The notes: generated by a model not told the origin, from the sequence alone. A DNA stretch of 64,000 nt from Bolinopsis microptera (GCF_026151205.1 NC_087079.1:7164169-7228168), one strand, 5' to 3'. Shown: positions 47,601-58,043, numbered from the stretch's first letter. Numbers and translations are program-made.

Positions 47601-48493
47601 ATGAGAAGGAGGACTGAGGAGAACTGAGGAGGAGGAGGAGGAGGAGGAGGACTGAATAGGAGGAGGAGAAGGAGGGGGACTGGGAGAGGACTGAGGAGGA
47701 GGAGGACTGATGAGAAGGATGAGGAGGACTGAGGAGGAGGACTGAGGACCGAGGAGGAAGAGGAGGAGGATGAAGAGGAGGAGGAGGACCCAGGAGGAGG
47801 AGGACTGAGGAGGAGGACCCAGGAGGACTGAGGAGGATGGCTGAGGAGGATGACTGAGAGGGAAGAGGAGGAGGAGGAGGAGGAGGACTCAGGAGGAGGA
47901 GGAGGAGGACTGAGGAGGACTGAGAAGGAGGAGGACTGAGGAGGAGGAGGAGGAGGAGGAGGACTGAATAGGAGGAGGAGGGGGACTGGGGGAGGACTGA
48001 GGAGGAGGGAGGAGGACCCAGGACGAGGACTCAGGAGGAGGAGGACTGGGGAGGAGGAGGACTGTTGAGGACTGATGAGGAGGACTGAGGACGAGGAGGA
48101 GGAGTAGTAGGAGGACTGAGGAGGGGAGGAGGAAGAGGACTGAGGAAGATCAGGAAGACCCAGGAAGAGGAGGAGGAAGAGTAGGAGGAGGAAGCATCTA
48201 AATGTTATTTCCATTTTTGTCCGTTTTTGTCCGCTCTATTTTTTGTCCGTTTTGAAAATATAGGGTACCGAACGGACAAAAAACATGATCCCCCTCTATA
48301 ACAGCAAAAATTGAACATTTTATTTAGCAATTTAGGTGTCCATTAATGTCCGCTAATGTCCGCTAATGTCCGTCTATGTCCGCCTATGTCCGCCTATGTC
48401 CGCCTATGTCCGCCTATGTCCTGTCCTTTTTGGATTCTATGAGACAAGCGGACATAGACGAACGTGACACCCCCCCCCCCCCCCCCCCATAAT
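44665..48493. mobile_element. Large satellite-filled element with inverted poly-G ends
   Basis: The left end (ATAATG, 13 or more G, TGTCATGTCCGTCTATGTCC) is repeated inverted at the right end (TGTCACGTTCGTCTATGTCC, long G run, ATTAT on the opposite strand). Subterminal tandem TGTCCGCCTATG and CGGACATTGGCGGACT repeats occur near both ends, together with a direct copy of CTTTTTGGATTCTATGAGAC. The interior is 3.2 kb of GAGGA-type repeats in three higher-order units, each ending in a TTTTTGTCCGTT block (46211, 47290, 48192). No transposase is present. Long Ser/Pro/Leu open frames on the minus strand are translations of the repeat. Confidence 0.65.
44930..48200 (+). repeat. Purine-rich GAGGAGGACTGA minisatellite, higher-order
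   Basis: The plus strand is overwhelmingly G and A, with a regular ACTGA/ACTCA interruption. Three higher-order repeats of about 0.9-1.1 kb are nearly identical over long stretches. Such a purine strand could form triplex structures. Confidence 0.95.
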
Positions 48494-49534
48494 ATACTAG
48501 GGACCGCTGCGCTGATAAACTTCGAGGCCATGAAAGTGGAGCAATTGCACTTTTTACGTTTGAAGGTGGGTCTCCGACCCACTATTTGTTAACTCCTCAC
48601 TATAGTTTCAAACCATTGCTTCATATCATCACAGTTACCGATAATTCAGTTGATCCAAAGGTTTACAGTAAAATTACCGATACGTTATGACCTTACTAAT
48701 AATAATAATAATAAATTAATGTTATTTTTATACAGCACCAAAAGGTTAAATAATTTAAATGTAACCCTTATGCACAGCTGTAAATGATACTTAAATTAAC
48801 GAGAGTGTGCATCTTTGCCTTAGACGGAGGCGGAACAAGAAACTGTTCAGAAAACAGGCGATAAAAACTGTAAAATATAACGTGACTAAACAAGGCAGAT
48901 GCACCTAACAAGCAGATATCCAAGAAGGGTTAGCAGGTTTTCTAACAGAAATCGCAGTATGAAACTCAACAGCCTAACAAATTTAAAAATCAGGTTTATA
49001 AGAGTGAAATTCCCTGATATATTAAAAATTCTATAAAAACTCAATAAAAATTCCTTAAAAAATCCATAGAAATTCTATAGACTCCAAATATACAAACAAT
49101 CTGAAGTTTCCAATATACAATAAAAACTGAATGAAGAAGTTTACTGCAGAACAGTAACTGATGATAAAGATTATATCTGAAAATCCAATACAGTCATACC
49201 AAACAATCTGGGAAACATAAAAGTAGAGACAGTAAAAAAGAGAAGAAAAAGATGCTCTAGTACTTGAGACAAAATACAAAGAATAAGGTAGCTTTCTCCC
49301 GGGTGCCAACCCAAAAAATGTTGGTGTCCCAGGATAGAGCCTCCTTTTCCGACCTACACTACAATTTTGTTGGCAGACACAGTGAAACGCAAAAAAAAAG
49401 ATTATTATCTTAAATGTTGCCCAAAAATCCTTGAAAACTAATAGCCTAAAATAATTTAATTTAAAGCGTGAAATTGACCTGCTATAAGATAAACAATTTA
49501 ATTAAATTTGAACCTTCAATAAAGGATTAGTTAC

Positions 49535-52387
49535 TCAGTACAAATCAAAGGACTTTCTAAACAGGTGAGCTTTAAGTTTTCCCTTAAAGTCCTTGATGTT
49601 TACACATTTCGTGATTTCTTGAGGAAGATTGTTCCATAATCTTGGAGCAGATGAAGAGAAGGCTCTGGGTGGACTGTTTATGGGGCAATGAAGAGACACA
49701 TCTCTTCCACCACTGGAATTGTACTTAACAAGGTTTGACAGGTATGAAGGTGCAAGCCCATGGAGCAGTTTGAAAGTTAACAGGAGTATTTTAAATTCAA
49801 TACGTTCTTGTACCTTGAGCCAATGAAGTTCTTTTATGTAGGGATCAACTTCTTCTCTCTTCTTTAGACCTTTGACTAAGCGGCATGCTCTGTTTTGCAG
49901 AGATTGTAGCTGTTTCAAAACAGAATGATTAGCTCCAAAGTAAAGTGCATTACAGTAGTCAAGGGAACTGATGATAAGAGATTGCACGATGATTTGCATT
50001 TGAGTTTCAGAGAGGAATGGTTTCATTTTTGCAATGTTTCGCATCTTGTGGCAGTTTGCAGCTTTGAGCTTCTTTATTTGAGGATTAAATGTTAGTGTGG
50101 AGTCCAATGTAAAGCCAAGGTTTTTAGTAACATTGACAAGTCTTATGCAGACAGAAGGTTTAAGGAAGACACCACCAATTTCCAACTCCGACAAAAGACG
50201 TTTTGAACCAAAAACCATGATCTCAGTTTTTGTCGGATTTAGTAGAAGGAAGTGATCCGCCATCCAGCTCTCAATTTCTTGAAAGCAGGAGGACAGGTCT
50301 TCGCTCAGGACGTGATATTCTGTAGGAGTGGAGAATGACTTGTAAATCTGATGATCGTCAGCATAGCCATGGATGAGGAATTGCTTTGATTTTACAGTCG
50401 AATAGATTGAGCGGATGTAGATATTGTACAAAACAGGGCCGAGGACAGAGCCTTGTGGGACACCAAATTTTATAACAATTTCTTCAGATTCTAGGTCACC
50501 GATCTTTACTTTTTGACAACGACCATGGATGAAGCTGGTAAACCATTTTAAGGCAGTTCCCTCGATCCCAATCTCACACTTCAATATGTTGATTAATTTT
50601 CTGTGATCAACAGTGTCGAATGCAGCACTTAGGTCTAAAAGCATCACAACTGTCGCAGTATTTTCATTACTGGCTACAAGGAGGTCATTGACTATGGTAA
50701 TGAGGAGTGTTTCTGTGCTGTGATGCTTTTTGTAACCAGACTGGTGGTCAATGTCTAAATTGTTCTTGGCTAGATGTTCATTAATGCATTTTAATACAAA
50801 GCGCTCTATGAGTTTACCAATGAATGGAAGATTAGAGATGGGCCTATAATTCTTTAAATTCTCAGTGTCCAGGGAGTCACCTTTGATTAGGGGAGTGAGA
50901 TGTGCTAGTTTGATTCCCTCCATACTTCCGGTTGAAAGGGAAACGTTGATAATATCACAGAGAGTAGGGAGGATTAGTTCAAGGTGCTCTGACAGGAGTT
51001 CTTTAGGTAATGGATCAATTGATGAGGTTTTGATGCCAGATTCTTTGATCAATTCTCTTACTTCAAAAATAGTGGCTTTTCTAAATTCAGATAATACCTG
51101 GCCATTGAAGTTTGCAGAGCTATTAGTCACAGTAGTGTTGGGAAATGATGATCTGATTTTCTCAATTTTTTCAGTAAAATACTGGTTAAAGGCATTTACT
51201 GTTTCCTGGAGATCTTCTGAAGATGGCAATGTGAGGTTCTTTTCTTTATCCAGGAAAGTGTCCACAAATTTGTAAAGGCTCTTTTGTGAGTGTTTGTATT
51301 TTTGGAAAGTATTAGAGAAGAACAGTTTTTTCTTTTTGAGAGTCAGCTCTGAACAGTGCTCTCGCAAATGAACAAAGATAGAATGATCAATTTCAAGACT
51401 TGACTTTTTCCAGGCTTTCTCAGCCTTTCTTCTATCAACTCTTGCAACTTTGTATTCGCCATCAAACCAGGGAGCAGTGGGAATATCTTTGATGGTTTTG
51501 GAATATTCTGGAGCATGTAAATTGAGAATGTTTTGGCACCCATTATTGAATTGATTAACAACTTCACAGAAGCTCTTTTCTTCGAAGACCAACTCAGAAA
51601 GAGCAATGGATAAATCACCTTTAAATAGCTCCTGATCGATGTCTCTGATCTTTCTGAAACGTATGATTTTCTCACATTTGTCAATGTCTGGAGGCTTATG
51701 AAGCTGAAATAAAATTGGATAGTGGTCACAAGATGGGAAACTTTTGACCATGTTTTGTATCACCTCAACAGAATTATGATCTACTACCTTGTGTGAAGAA
51801 ATGACAGGATCAAGAATGTGACCTTTTTTATGTGTTGGCGAGGAGACAAGTTGATGGAGTCCAAAAGATGAGAGTATGGTTTTCCACTCACTCACATGGG
51901 CAGAGATTCTATCTAGGTGCATATTAACATCTCCACATAGCAAGAAATGCTTGTATTTTGAAAATACTTCAGTCAAGAAGTCTTCAAAATCAGACAGGAA
52001 CCTTCCCAAGGGCCCAGGTGGACGATAGATGCAGGAGCAGAAAACGACAGACCCATCAAACAGTTTCAGTTTTGCGTTAATTGCCTCAAATGATCCATCA
52101 TTGTTGGCAAAAACTTTGACTAGCCGAACACATGATTTGTAGATTATGGCAACACCTCCACCTGATTTATTCTTGCGATGCATTTGGTAAAGTTTATACC
52201 CGTGGTCTTTTATTTTTGCAGTGGTGTTGTTGTTTGCATCAGTCAGCCATGTTTCTGTAACAAAGAAAAGAGAAATGTCGTTATCTTCTAAAAAGTTCAT
52301 AACATGCTCGACTTTGTTGTTGAGGGAGCGTACATTCCAGCTTGCACACTTCATACTTAGGATTTTAACTCCAGTCTTGTTCTTCAC
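49535..52387 (-). CDS. L2 LINE ORF2: endonuclease + reverse transcriptase, about 950 aa
   Basis: The endonuclease domain spans about residues 12-230 (CASWNVRSLNNK, VTETWL, SGGGVAIIY, CIYRPPGP, LLCGDVNMHLD, SCDHYPILF). The reverse transcriptase is around 480-750 (LTPLIKGDS, NYRPISNLPFIGKLIERF, LLDLSAAFDTVDH, GVPQGSVLGPVLY, GYADDHQ near residue 674). The C-terminus has the L2-typical RAFSSSAPRLWNNLPQEI ending. The first codon of the open frame is GTG and overlaps the ORF1 stop (TGGTGA). The first ATG is 11 codons later, so translation may restart there. No stop or frameshift, so the copy is young. Confidence 0.95.
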   Translation of the reverse strand: MKNKTGVKILSMKCASWNVRSLNNKVEHVMNFLEDNDISLFFVTETWLTDANNNTTAKIKDHGYKLYQMHRKNKSGGGVAIIYKSCVRLVKVFANNDGSFEAINAKLKLFDGSVVFCSCIYRPPGPLGRFLSDFEDFLTEVFSKYKHFLLCGDVNMHLDRISAHVSEWKTILSSFGLHQLVSSPTHKKGHILDPVISSHKVVDHNSVEVIQNMVKSFPSCDHYPILFQLHKPPDIDKCEKIIRFRKIRDIDQELFKGDLSIALSELVFEEKSFCEVVNQFNNGCQNILNLHAPEYSKTIKDIPTAPWFDGEYKVARVDRRKAEKAWKKSSLEIDHSIFVHLREHCSELTLKKKKLFFSNTFQKYKHSQKSLYKFVDTFLDKEKNLTLPSSEDLQETVNAFNQYFTEKIEKIRSSFPNTTVTNSSANFNGQVLSEFRKATIFEVRELIKESGIKTSSIDPLPKELLSEHLELILPTLCDIINVSLSTGSMEGIKLAHLTPLIKGDSLDTENLKNYRPISNLPFIGKLIERFVLKCINEHLAKNNLDIDHQSGYKKHHSTETLLITIVNDLLVASNENTATVVMLLDLSAAFDTVDHRKLINILKCEIGIEGTALKWFTSFIHGRCQKVKIGDLESEEIVIKFGVPQGSVLGPVLYNIYIRSIYSTVKSKQFLIHGYADDHQIYKSFSTPTEYHVLSEDLSSCFQEIESWMADHFLLLNPTKTEIMVFGSKRLLSELEIGGVFLKPSVCIRLVNVTKNLGFTLDSTLTFNPQIKKLKAANCHKMRNIAKMKPFLSETQMQIIVQSLIISSLDYCNALYFGANHSVLKQLQSLQNRACRLVKGLKKREEVDPYIKELHWLKVQERIEFKILLLTFKLLHGLAPSYLSNLVKYNSSGGRDVSLHCPINSPPRAFSSSAPRLWNNLPQEITKCVNIKDFKGKLKAHLFRKSFDLY

Positions 52388-53005
52388 CAGTTTTTTGAAG
52401 TGTAATATGAAATTGATTTCTTAAGCTTATGTTGTTCAGACACATAGGTAGGGCATGTTCTGTCTGTAGCTGAGTGTGTGTATTGCTCATTAGTTCTCTT
52501 AGATTTCTTGCAATTTACACAGGAAGGCTTAAAGGATGGTGAACCCTTGTTTGGACATGAGTTAGTTTCATGCTCGTCAGAGCAAAGCGCACAAACGGGA
52601 TGAGATGCTTTACAATGGGCAATGTAATGCCCGAAAAGTTGGCATTTATTACATCTTTTGACGTAAAAATGGTCATACACTTTGCAGCGGTAGAGTCCTA
52701 TCGAGAGGTAGTTGTCCCGGTTCTCTATTAGCTTTCGTATAGAGTTACTCACTCTAACAGAAGCCTGGAACAGCGGGTTTTCATCATTATGATTTCGTTG
52801 TTTGCGCACAGAGATAACAGAGAATGTCTCGCCAGAATCAGTGAGGGACTTGATTTCAGGATAAAGTTTCATAATGGAAGCAGAGAGATTTTCAGGTGAG
52901 ACGTCCTCTCTGATTCCTGATATGGATATTGTAGGCAATTTTTCTTTAGGTTGCTTAAGACCTTGCTTACTCAGAGTAGATGTAATGCTATTTGATAGCT
53001 AAACC
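52384..53005 (-). CDS. L2 LINE ORF1, N-terminally truncated, zinc knuckles
   Basis: The open frame begins without a start after a stop at about 53005. It contains a probable RNA-binding fold (LPTISISGIREDVSPENL) and then three Cys/His clusters: CNKCQLFGHYIAHC (a CCHC knuckle), CALCSDEHETNSC and CVNCKKSKRTN. This is the gag-like ORF1 of the I/Jockey/L2 type. Its last codons overlap the start of ORF2. Confidence 0.8.
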
Positions 53006-53024
53006 CATTGAAACGAGGTCGATC

Positions 53025-53313
53025 ATGAACCATACCTGGGATACTACTTGCCTACAAGTGTTTAAATAATATAGCTCCTCCTTACTTAAAAGAGTTGATA
53101 TCTCCTAGGCAGCAAAGTTTTAAAAATGTACGTCTTGATAATGATTATTTTTACCTTAGTTTTCCGCCCCCTCCTTCTCTAAACACAGAGAAAGCTTTTA
53201 GTCACTGTGCAGTTAAAGTATTTAATTCCTTGCCATACGACATAACATCAGCTGAGTCAGTTACATCTTTTAAGACCAAACTTAAAACATACTTCTTTTC
53301 TCTAGCATTTGAT
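53025..53313 (+). pseudogene. 3' fragment of a second L2-type LINE (plus strand)
   Basis: The plus strand reads ILLAYKCLNNIAPPYLKELI, then KAFSHCAVKVFNSLPYDI and FKTKLKTYFF before a stop. This is the C-terminal tail shared by L2 ORF2 proteins (compare the FKGKLKAHLF tail of the neighbouring element). Everything upstream is missing, and it lies head-to-head with the truncated element on the minus strand. Confidence 0.8.
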
Positions 53314-53319
53314 TGATTT

Positions 53320-54028
53320 TGCATTTACATAGGTAAAATGAACTTGTCATGTCTAATTTTTAATTAAACTAAGCTCAGTTAATGTAAGAGCCGCTTTAGA
53401 AAGCACTGGAGTGTATCTCCAGGATTAAATTATATCGAGTTATATGATTTAGCTATAAGGCGGTTTATGTCTTATGAATGTTGTATTTATTATCGTTATA
53501 CACAGCAGTTAATGCCACTTAATGTTCGGAGGAGTGGCACCACTCTCTTGCTACCGCCATAGGCAAGCATAACTATACCATTTGATACTCTCTAGTTCAA
53601 TGGATTCAAAATAATGACGAATCGCCTAATTCCCACGAGAAGTCCAGTAGACCATCGTGGCCTTGCTTCGAATTCAGGGATTTACGGTTTACTACCACTT
53701 AGTAGTATTCATTCAAACTTATCAAGTACCGCTTTCCTTTTATTTGTTCATAATTAACAGAGCTAGCTCTGTTACAGCTGTAGATATCCAGCGTTAACTT
53801 AGAAGCAAGCGTATAGCGTGTTATAAGTTATTCTATACAAATTTATGTTTGCGCTCGATTTTATCACACTAACTACATAAATCTCAAGCGAAGTAGTGCG
53901 CGTCGTGGAACATTTTTAGGTCACGTGTAATTTGAAATCAGAAGTACAATTTTTTCGAATAATATTACAAAAGTAGTAAAGAGTCAAATCAATCAATCAA
54001 GTTTGAAGTTGATTTTATGATTTTTATA
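53320..54028. other. No gene; possible LINE 3' UTR then unique DNA
   Basis: The first 150 bp may be the 3' UTR of the LINE fragment (AAGAGCCGCTTTAGAAAGC). Nothing recognised afterwards. Confidence 0.4.
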
Positions 54029-54195
54029 TACCTTAAGAACGACAAATTTAGTTTACCATAAATTTAGTCTGCTTTAAAATTAGTCGCCGAAAAATTTAGT
54101 TTTGAGACTGAATGAGCATAAAATTTGGTTTACAACAATTTTAGTCAAAAGTTTGATTAAGTTTATGATAGACTAAATTTGTTGTTTTTAAGGTA
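54029..54195. mobile_element. 167-bp palindromic MITE
   Basis: TACCTTAAGAACGACAAATT at the left end matches the inverted right end with a few mismatches over about 40 bp, with little else between the arms. Confidence 0.65.
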
Positions 54196-54298
54196 AAATG
54201 CAAATTGACATGTATTTATTTAAGCAAAATAAAGTCAATTTTTCACAATTAGTGCATTTACAAAAGTTTGGTATAAATAGCGCAATTTTGTAAAATGG

Positions 54299-54413
54299 TT
54301 GATTGACGGTGTCAACCAATCGAGATCTTTGCTCTGCGAAGCAAAGCAACGATCGACGATGCGATGCAAAAAAGCTAGTTTGCGCGGCGCGTCGAAGCGG
54401 CAAAGTCCTCCAA
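54299..54413 (+). mobile_element. Tiny multi-hairpin element, family 3, 115 bp
   Basis: Begins TTGATTGACGGTGTCAACC, ends AAAGTCCTCCAA, and is flanked by a perfect 9-bp repeat GTAAAATGG (54290-54298, 54414-54422). Same hairpin order as the copies at 15.3 and 15.5 kb. Confidence 0.88.
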
Positions 54414-54630
54414 GTAAAATGGGGCCGGCTGTCGTATTGATGGATTGTCTGATCTCGTTTACATTTTTGTTTTTCGAAAGAGCGCGCGCCACTTACTTTT
54501 CGAAATATTAAAGCTAAGATTTACCAAACCATTTGTCTTTTCTCAAAAAATTGTCTTTTATCAAATGCTCATGCTCTCGCGCCATTGCAGGCGCGCTTCT
54601 TTCACAAATAAATAAACGCCGGGATGACAT

Positions 54631-54729
54631 TAACGGGTGATACTCGTTAAATATCTGTTCCATATAGAGGACCGTCGACGAGTCCAACTCGGCGCGCGTC
54701 CTGGTAGGTTGTAAACCTACATGCTACAA
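54631..54729 (-). mobile_element. Tiny multi-hairpin element, family 4, 99 bp
   Basis: Begins TAACGGGTGATACTCG and ends CTACATGCTACAA. It is flanked by a perfect 9-bp repeat GGATGACAT (54622-54630, 54730-54738). Hairpin GTAGGTT-GTA-AACCTAC and a GGCGCGCGTCC core. Confidence 0.85.
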
Positions 54730-54762
54730 GGATGACATGACTCATGTCAGACATGATGGCGC

Positions 54763-54845
54763 TTACCTGGGGACCTCAGGCTATCATGTTCATAAAATAG
54801 AGATTAGGCGGAATGACAGGCTGAGCGCGGCCCTGGGCCCAGTAA
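54763..54845 (+). mobile_element. Tiny hairpin element, family 2, 83 bp
   Basis: Begins TTACCTGGGGACCTCAGG and ends GGGCCCAGTAA. Flanks show no clear duplication, so older or rearranged. Confidence 0.65.
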
Positions 54846-55113
54846 AAGGGCGTGCGCTACTGCAAGGGCTCGGGAAAGAGCAATAGCTCTAGGATATATT
54901 AAACTAGAAGCAATTGTGCGACATGCTACGAAGTACTATATACAACGTAGCACACATCGGGTCAGTCCATTAATGCCAGTTCCTGTGCACGGCGCTCTTC
55001 TCAAGCTTCCTATATATATACGTGAGAGGAGCAAGTAATAAACTAGCAAGCGCAATTGCAATTCAAGCTAGGTAAAGCTAAGGTCGGTTTGCTCTGACTA
55101 GAGCCCTCGCACG

Positions 55114-55236
55114 TTGTATCACGTGGTGACCCCCACGGTCGCTTCACTATAGTATCGTTTTCACTATAGTATCGTCTTCGACGATACAGGGGGAGCCGCG
55201 CACTTCGTGCGCGGCGGGTCATACAACGTATGACAA
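55114..55236 (+). mobile_element. Tiny multi-hairpin element, family 1, 123 bp
   Basis: Begins TTGTATCACGTGGTGACCCC and ends CATACAACGTATGACAA. It is flanked by a perfect 8-bp repeat CTCGCACG (55106-55113, 55237-55244). The central stem is GTATCGTC-TTC-GACGATAC, differing from the copy at 12.8 kb by a compensatory pair. Confidence 0.92.
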
Positions 55237-55472
55237 CTCGCACGTACTTGCAGTAGTACGTGCCCGCAGTCACGTATAGTTGTTCACGAAGACTCGTGGT
55301 TATGTAAACACTGAACAGGTCGGTAAAATAAAATCGATCAACAGATTGTAGCGCGATGCACTACTGGGTCGCGCCGCGCATCAAATAATTCTTCGGTAGA
55401 TCGGCGAGATGCACCACTGTGCCTCACCGAGCTGCGCAGGATTGACATCGTGAATCAAGGGTTACACTAGTA

Positions 55473-55530
55473 TTAATATAACCTCACTGAACTTCTGGAG
55501 GCAGTTGTTTCAGAAGCAGATATTCTGTTT
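55473..55530 (-). pseudogene. C-terminal remnant of a GPCR paralogue
   Basis: The minus strand reads NRISASETTASRSSVRLY and a stop, matching NRISAFETTVSRSSLGV at the end of the GPCR at 56.1 kb. DNA identity is about 85% over 50 bp. No more of the receptor is seen, so this is a relic of a tandem duplicate. Confidence 0.7.
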
Positions 55531-55701
55531 GAGAAGACTATAGTCTGTTAAAAATATAATGCTTTTGGACACGAAGGGAAACACACAACGTAAGGCTTGA
55601 AATCTTCGTAAAACTACATCATTAGAGCCTGTAAAAACCTTTAACTTTAAGATAAGCACTCTTTCAAGTAAAATTCATATATTATAATCATCATAGTTTA
55701 T

Positions 55702-55769
55702 TTGTAGGTTTACAACCTACCAGGACGCGCGCCGAGTTGGAACAGATATTTTACAAGTATCACCCGTTA
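55702..55769 (+). mobile_element. Tiny multi-hairpin element, family 4, 68 bp
   Basis: Begins TTGTAGGTTTACAACCTACC and ends AGTATCACCCGTTA. It is flanked by a perfect 9-bp repeat ATAGTTTAT (55693-55701, 55770-55778). The hairpin is GTAGGTT-TAC-AACCTAC. Opposite orientation to the copy at 54.6 kb. Confidence 0.88.
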
Positions 55770-56087
55770 ATAGTTTATTAACTCAAACGTAAAAATTGTA
55801 ACAAAGGCAAAATTTGATCAGTCAAAATTCGTAGCATGTAAGTAATTATGATGGGGTACAACTCCACTCGGAAAATTATAGTATAGTATGAAACAAACTA
55901 AAGCTGACAAGCAGTGACTAGAACTACTTATCAAACAAAAATGCCTTAATCGGTCTTAAAACTGCAGTGTACTATTACTGTAAATTGATGACGCTAAGAA
56001 ATGTCGTTAAAGTAGTGACGATAACATTAAAAGCATAATATAATCTCTTCTACATACCAGCTATATAGCAGACTAGTCCGTATCTCA

Positions 56088-57398
56088 CTAGACCCCAAGT
56101 GAACTTCTGGAAACCGTAGTTTCAAAAGCAGATATCCTGTTTGTCACAAAGTCTTTAAAGTTTCTGCTGGTTACGAGGTACAGAAAGGGATTGCTGGCAC
56201 AGCTGGTGAAGATTATGAATATTCCCAATTTGTAAAACACAACGGACGGTTTGGAGAAGATATGAGCGACATTGTAGGACAACAACGGACAATACGACAA
56301 AAAGAAGACAAAAGAAACACTCAGCACGACAACTAATCCCTGTTTGTTCAAATCAGCAACCTTGTGAACAAATGCAAGCAACCACAGGGTAGCTACAAGT
56401 AACGTTATCAGAGGTATAAAAATGAATATCCCGCTGTTGATTAGCTCTAGATGTACCCATATGGTTCCAGCTCTGTTGCCAATCATACACCGATACAAAT
56501 ACGGCATATAAGGTAGATCCCTACCGAGAAATAAAAGTTGTAATGGGTAAACAAGTGTAATCAACCACATGATTCCAACGAGGATATATCCCGTCGTTTT
56601 GGTTTGAATTCGGGCCCTCATCGGACATAACAAACACGACAACTTGCATACACTCAGAGCACACACCATGATGACATTAGCAATCCCGAACACGAACTGA
56701 AGCAGAGCACAAGCCTCACACAGGAAGGTTCCAAGTACCCAGCCATTTGCTGCTGAGGATATGATAGTGGGGAGAATAACTACAAGAGTGTATCCCAGAT
56801 CTGCAACGGCAATGTTTTGGACTAAAACCTGAAAATTAAGGGGGTTTTGCAGAAGTTTGTCAGATTGGGCGACATCTGTCCGACAGCGATATCACTTCAA
56901 ACACAAGAAAGTAATGCCGGACAGATGTCGTGTTACCATTTTGTCCAACCATCAACCAACCGATCAAATCTAAAAGGTGGAAACAACGGGGAATCAGGAA
57001 ATATCATCAGGTAATAAGGTCGCACCTTTGAAATGTTGTCTATAGCAATAGCATCGTACTTAATAGAAGCGACTAGTACTACGCTGTTGCCTATGAGAGA
57101 CAGTAGAGTTGCTATAACCGACCAAACTAAGATACTGTAACGTTCCACTTCACTATTTTCTGAAATCGAACAGTTCTCATTATATATCAGTATTTAACAC
57201 CATCCTTCCGCAAGTACAGTAAAACTCCAAATTTGGAGGAAACAGCCGCGGTAAATCGGGGGTTTCAGGTCTTTCGTAAACAAACCCTTATATCTTATCT
57301 AAATGTATGAAAACAATGTTATGCACCGATTTGTACTGTAAAAGTTCCAGAACAGAAACGTGTATCTTACCATAACCTGCGTGTCTTTTCATCATCAT
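56088..57398 (-). CDS. Class A (rhodopsin-like) GPCR, 300 aa, three exons
   Basis: Minus-strand exons 57398-57371, 57159-57026 and 56828-56088 join in phases 1 and 0 with GT-AG borders. The short first exon (MMMKRHAGY) is the least certain. TM1 contains LLSLIGNSVVLVA (the GN of TM1), TM2 QNIAVADLG, TM3 begins after W84 with Cys91, TM4 contains MWLITLVYPL, TM6 SYCPLLSY and TM7 SNPFLYLV (NPxxY as N267-Y271). The G-protein-contacting D/ERY at the end of TM3 is replaced by CKL (115-117), which is unusual and may mean altered coupling. The N-terminus is very short. The ligand cannot be told from sequence; peptide or amine receptors and orphan lineage-specific families are all possible. Confidence 0.85.
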
Positions 57399-58043
57399 CA
57401 AACAAAATGTACCCACCGTTAAAATGTAAGATCAATAATTAGAACTAGTGAGAATAATCTACAATCACGGCAGCAAATACTATTAAACTGTAGTCGGCAT
57501 TCGAGTCTATATTGTTTTATACTACGAACAATAAGCATTCCATTGTGGAAAACACAAGACGAAAATAGACTAATTCGACATTGTAAAACCGCTAAAGCAG
57601 ATTAGCTAATCCTTAAAAAGACGTAAATAGAAAAGACAAAACAACTCTTCCACTGACCATGTGAAACTGCAGAGCATTGTGAAACTACAGAGACAGCTGA
57701 CAAACAATGAAACATTAGTCTAAACCAGTCAGGAAAAATAATACGGATTACAATGTTAAGATTAGACAACAGCTCAACAGATGGGTCACATGGGAAATCT
57801 TGAAATGAAATGAGGTATTTATATCCCGCTCATATGATTAACCAACTACACAAGGAAGGTGGTTAACCATGTCAGAGCGGCTGACTGTGAGTAATGTGAG
57901 AAATGTGAACAAAAGTATAACTCATTATAAGGCATATAAATTAATAAAGTGACTCTTTCTACATTTTAGGTCCACAGAGAAGTTATGTTTGACTAAAGTT
58001 GCAGGTCTCTAGATATAGCGGGAATTTATAGAACGTTACGAAG
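57399..58043. other. Upstream region of the GPCR
   Basis: Likely holds its promoter. No other exon seen. A palindromic AAGGAAGGTGGTTAACCATG stretch lies near 57852. Confidence 0.4.

Larger units (their letters stand above)
48698..53005 (-). mobile_element. L2-type LINE retrotransposon, 5' truncated in ORF1
   Basis: The minus-strand element ends in an (ATT)n tail (48698-48716 on the plus strand) after GGTGCTGTATAAAAATAAC, the usual L2 3' signature. ORF2 is complete. The ORF1 frame runs into a stop at about 53005 without a start, where the homology seems to end. The 3' UTR spans 48.7-49.5 kb. Confidence 0.85.

Noticed and set aside
45518-48214. Three long Ser/Pro/Leu-rich open frames on the minus strand starting with an identical MEITFRCF segment
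   Set aside because: They are translations of the GAGGA satellite. The identical starts come from the higher-order repeat, and composition is fully explained by the repeat unit.
54665-54700. Hammerhead ribozyme core suggested by GACGAGTCC
   Set aside because: The required CTGATGA and GAAA core segments are absent; the motif belongs to a family 4 hairpin.
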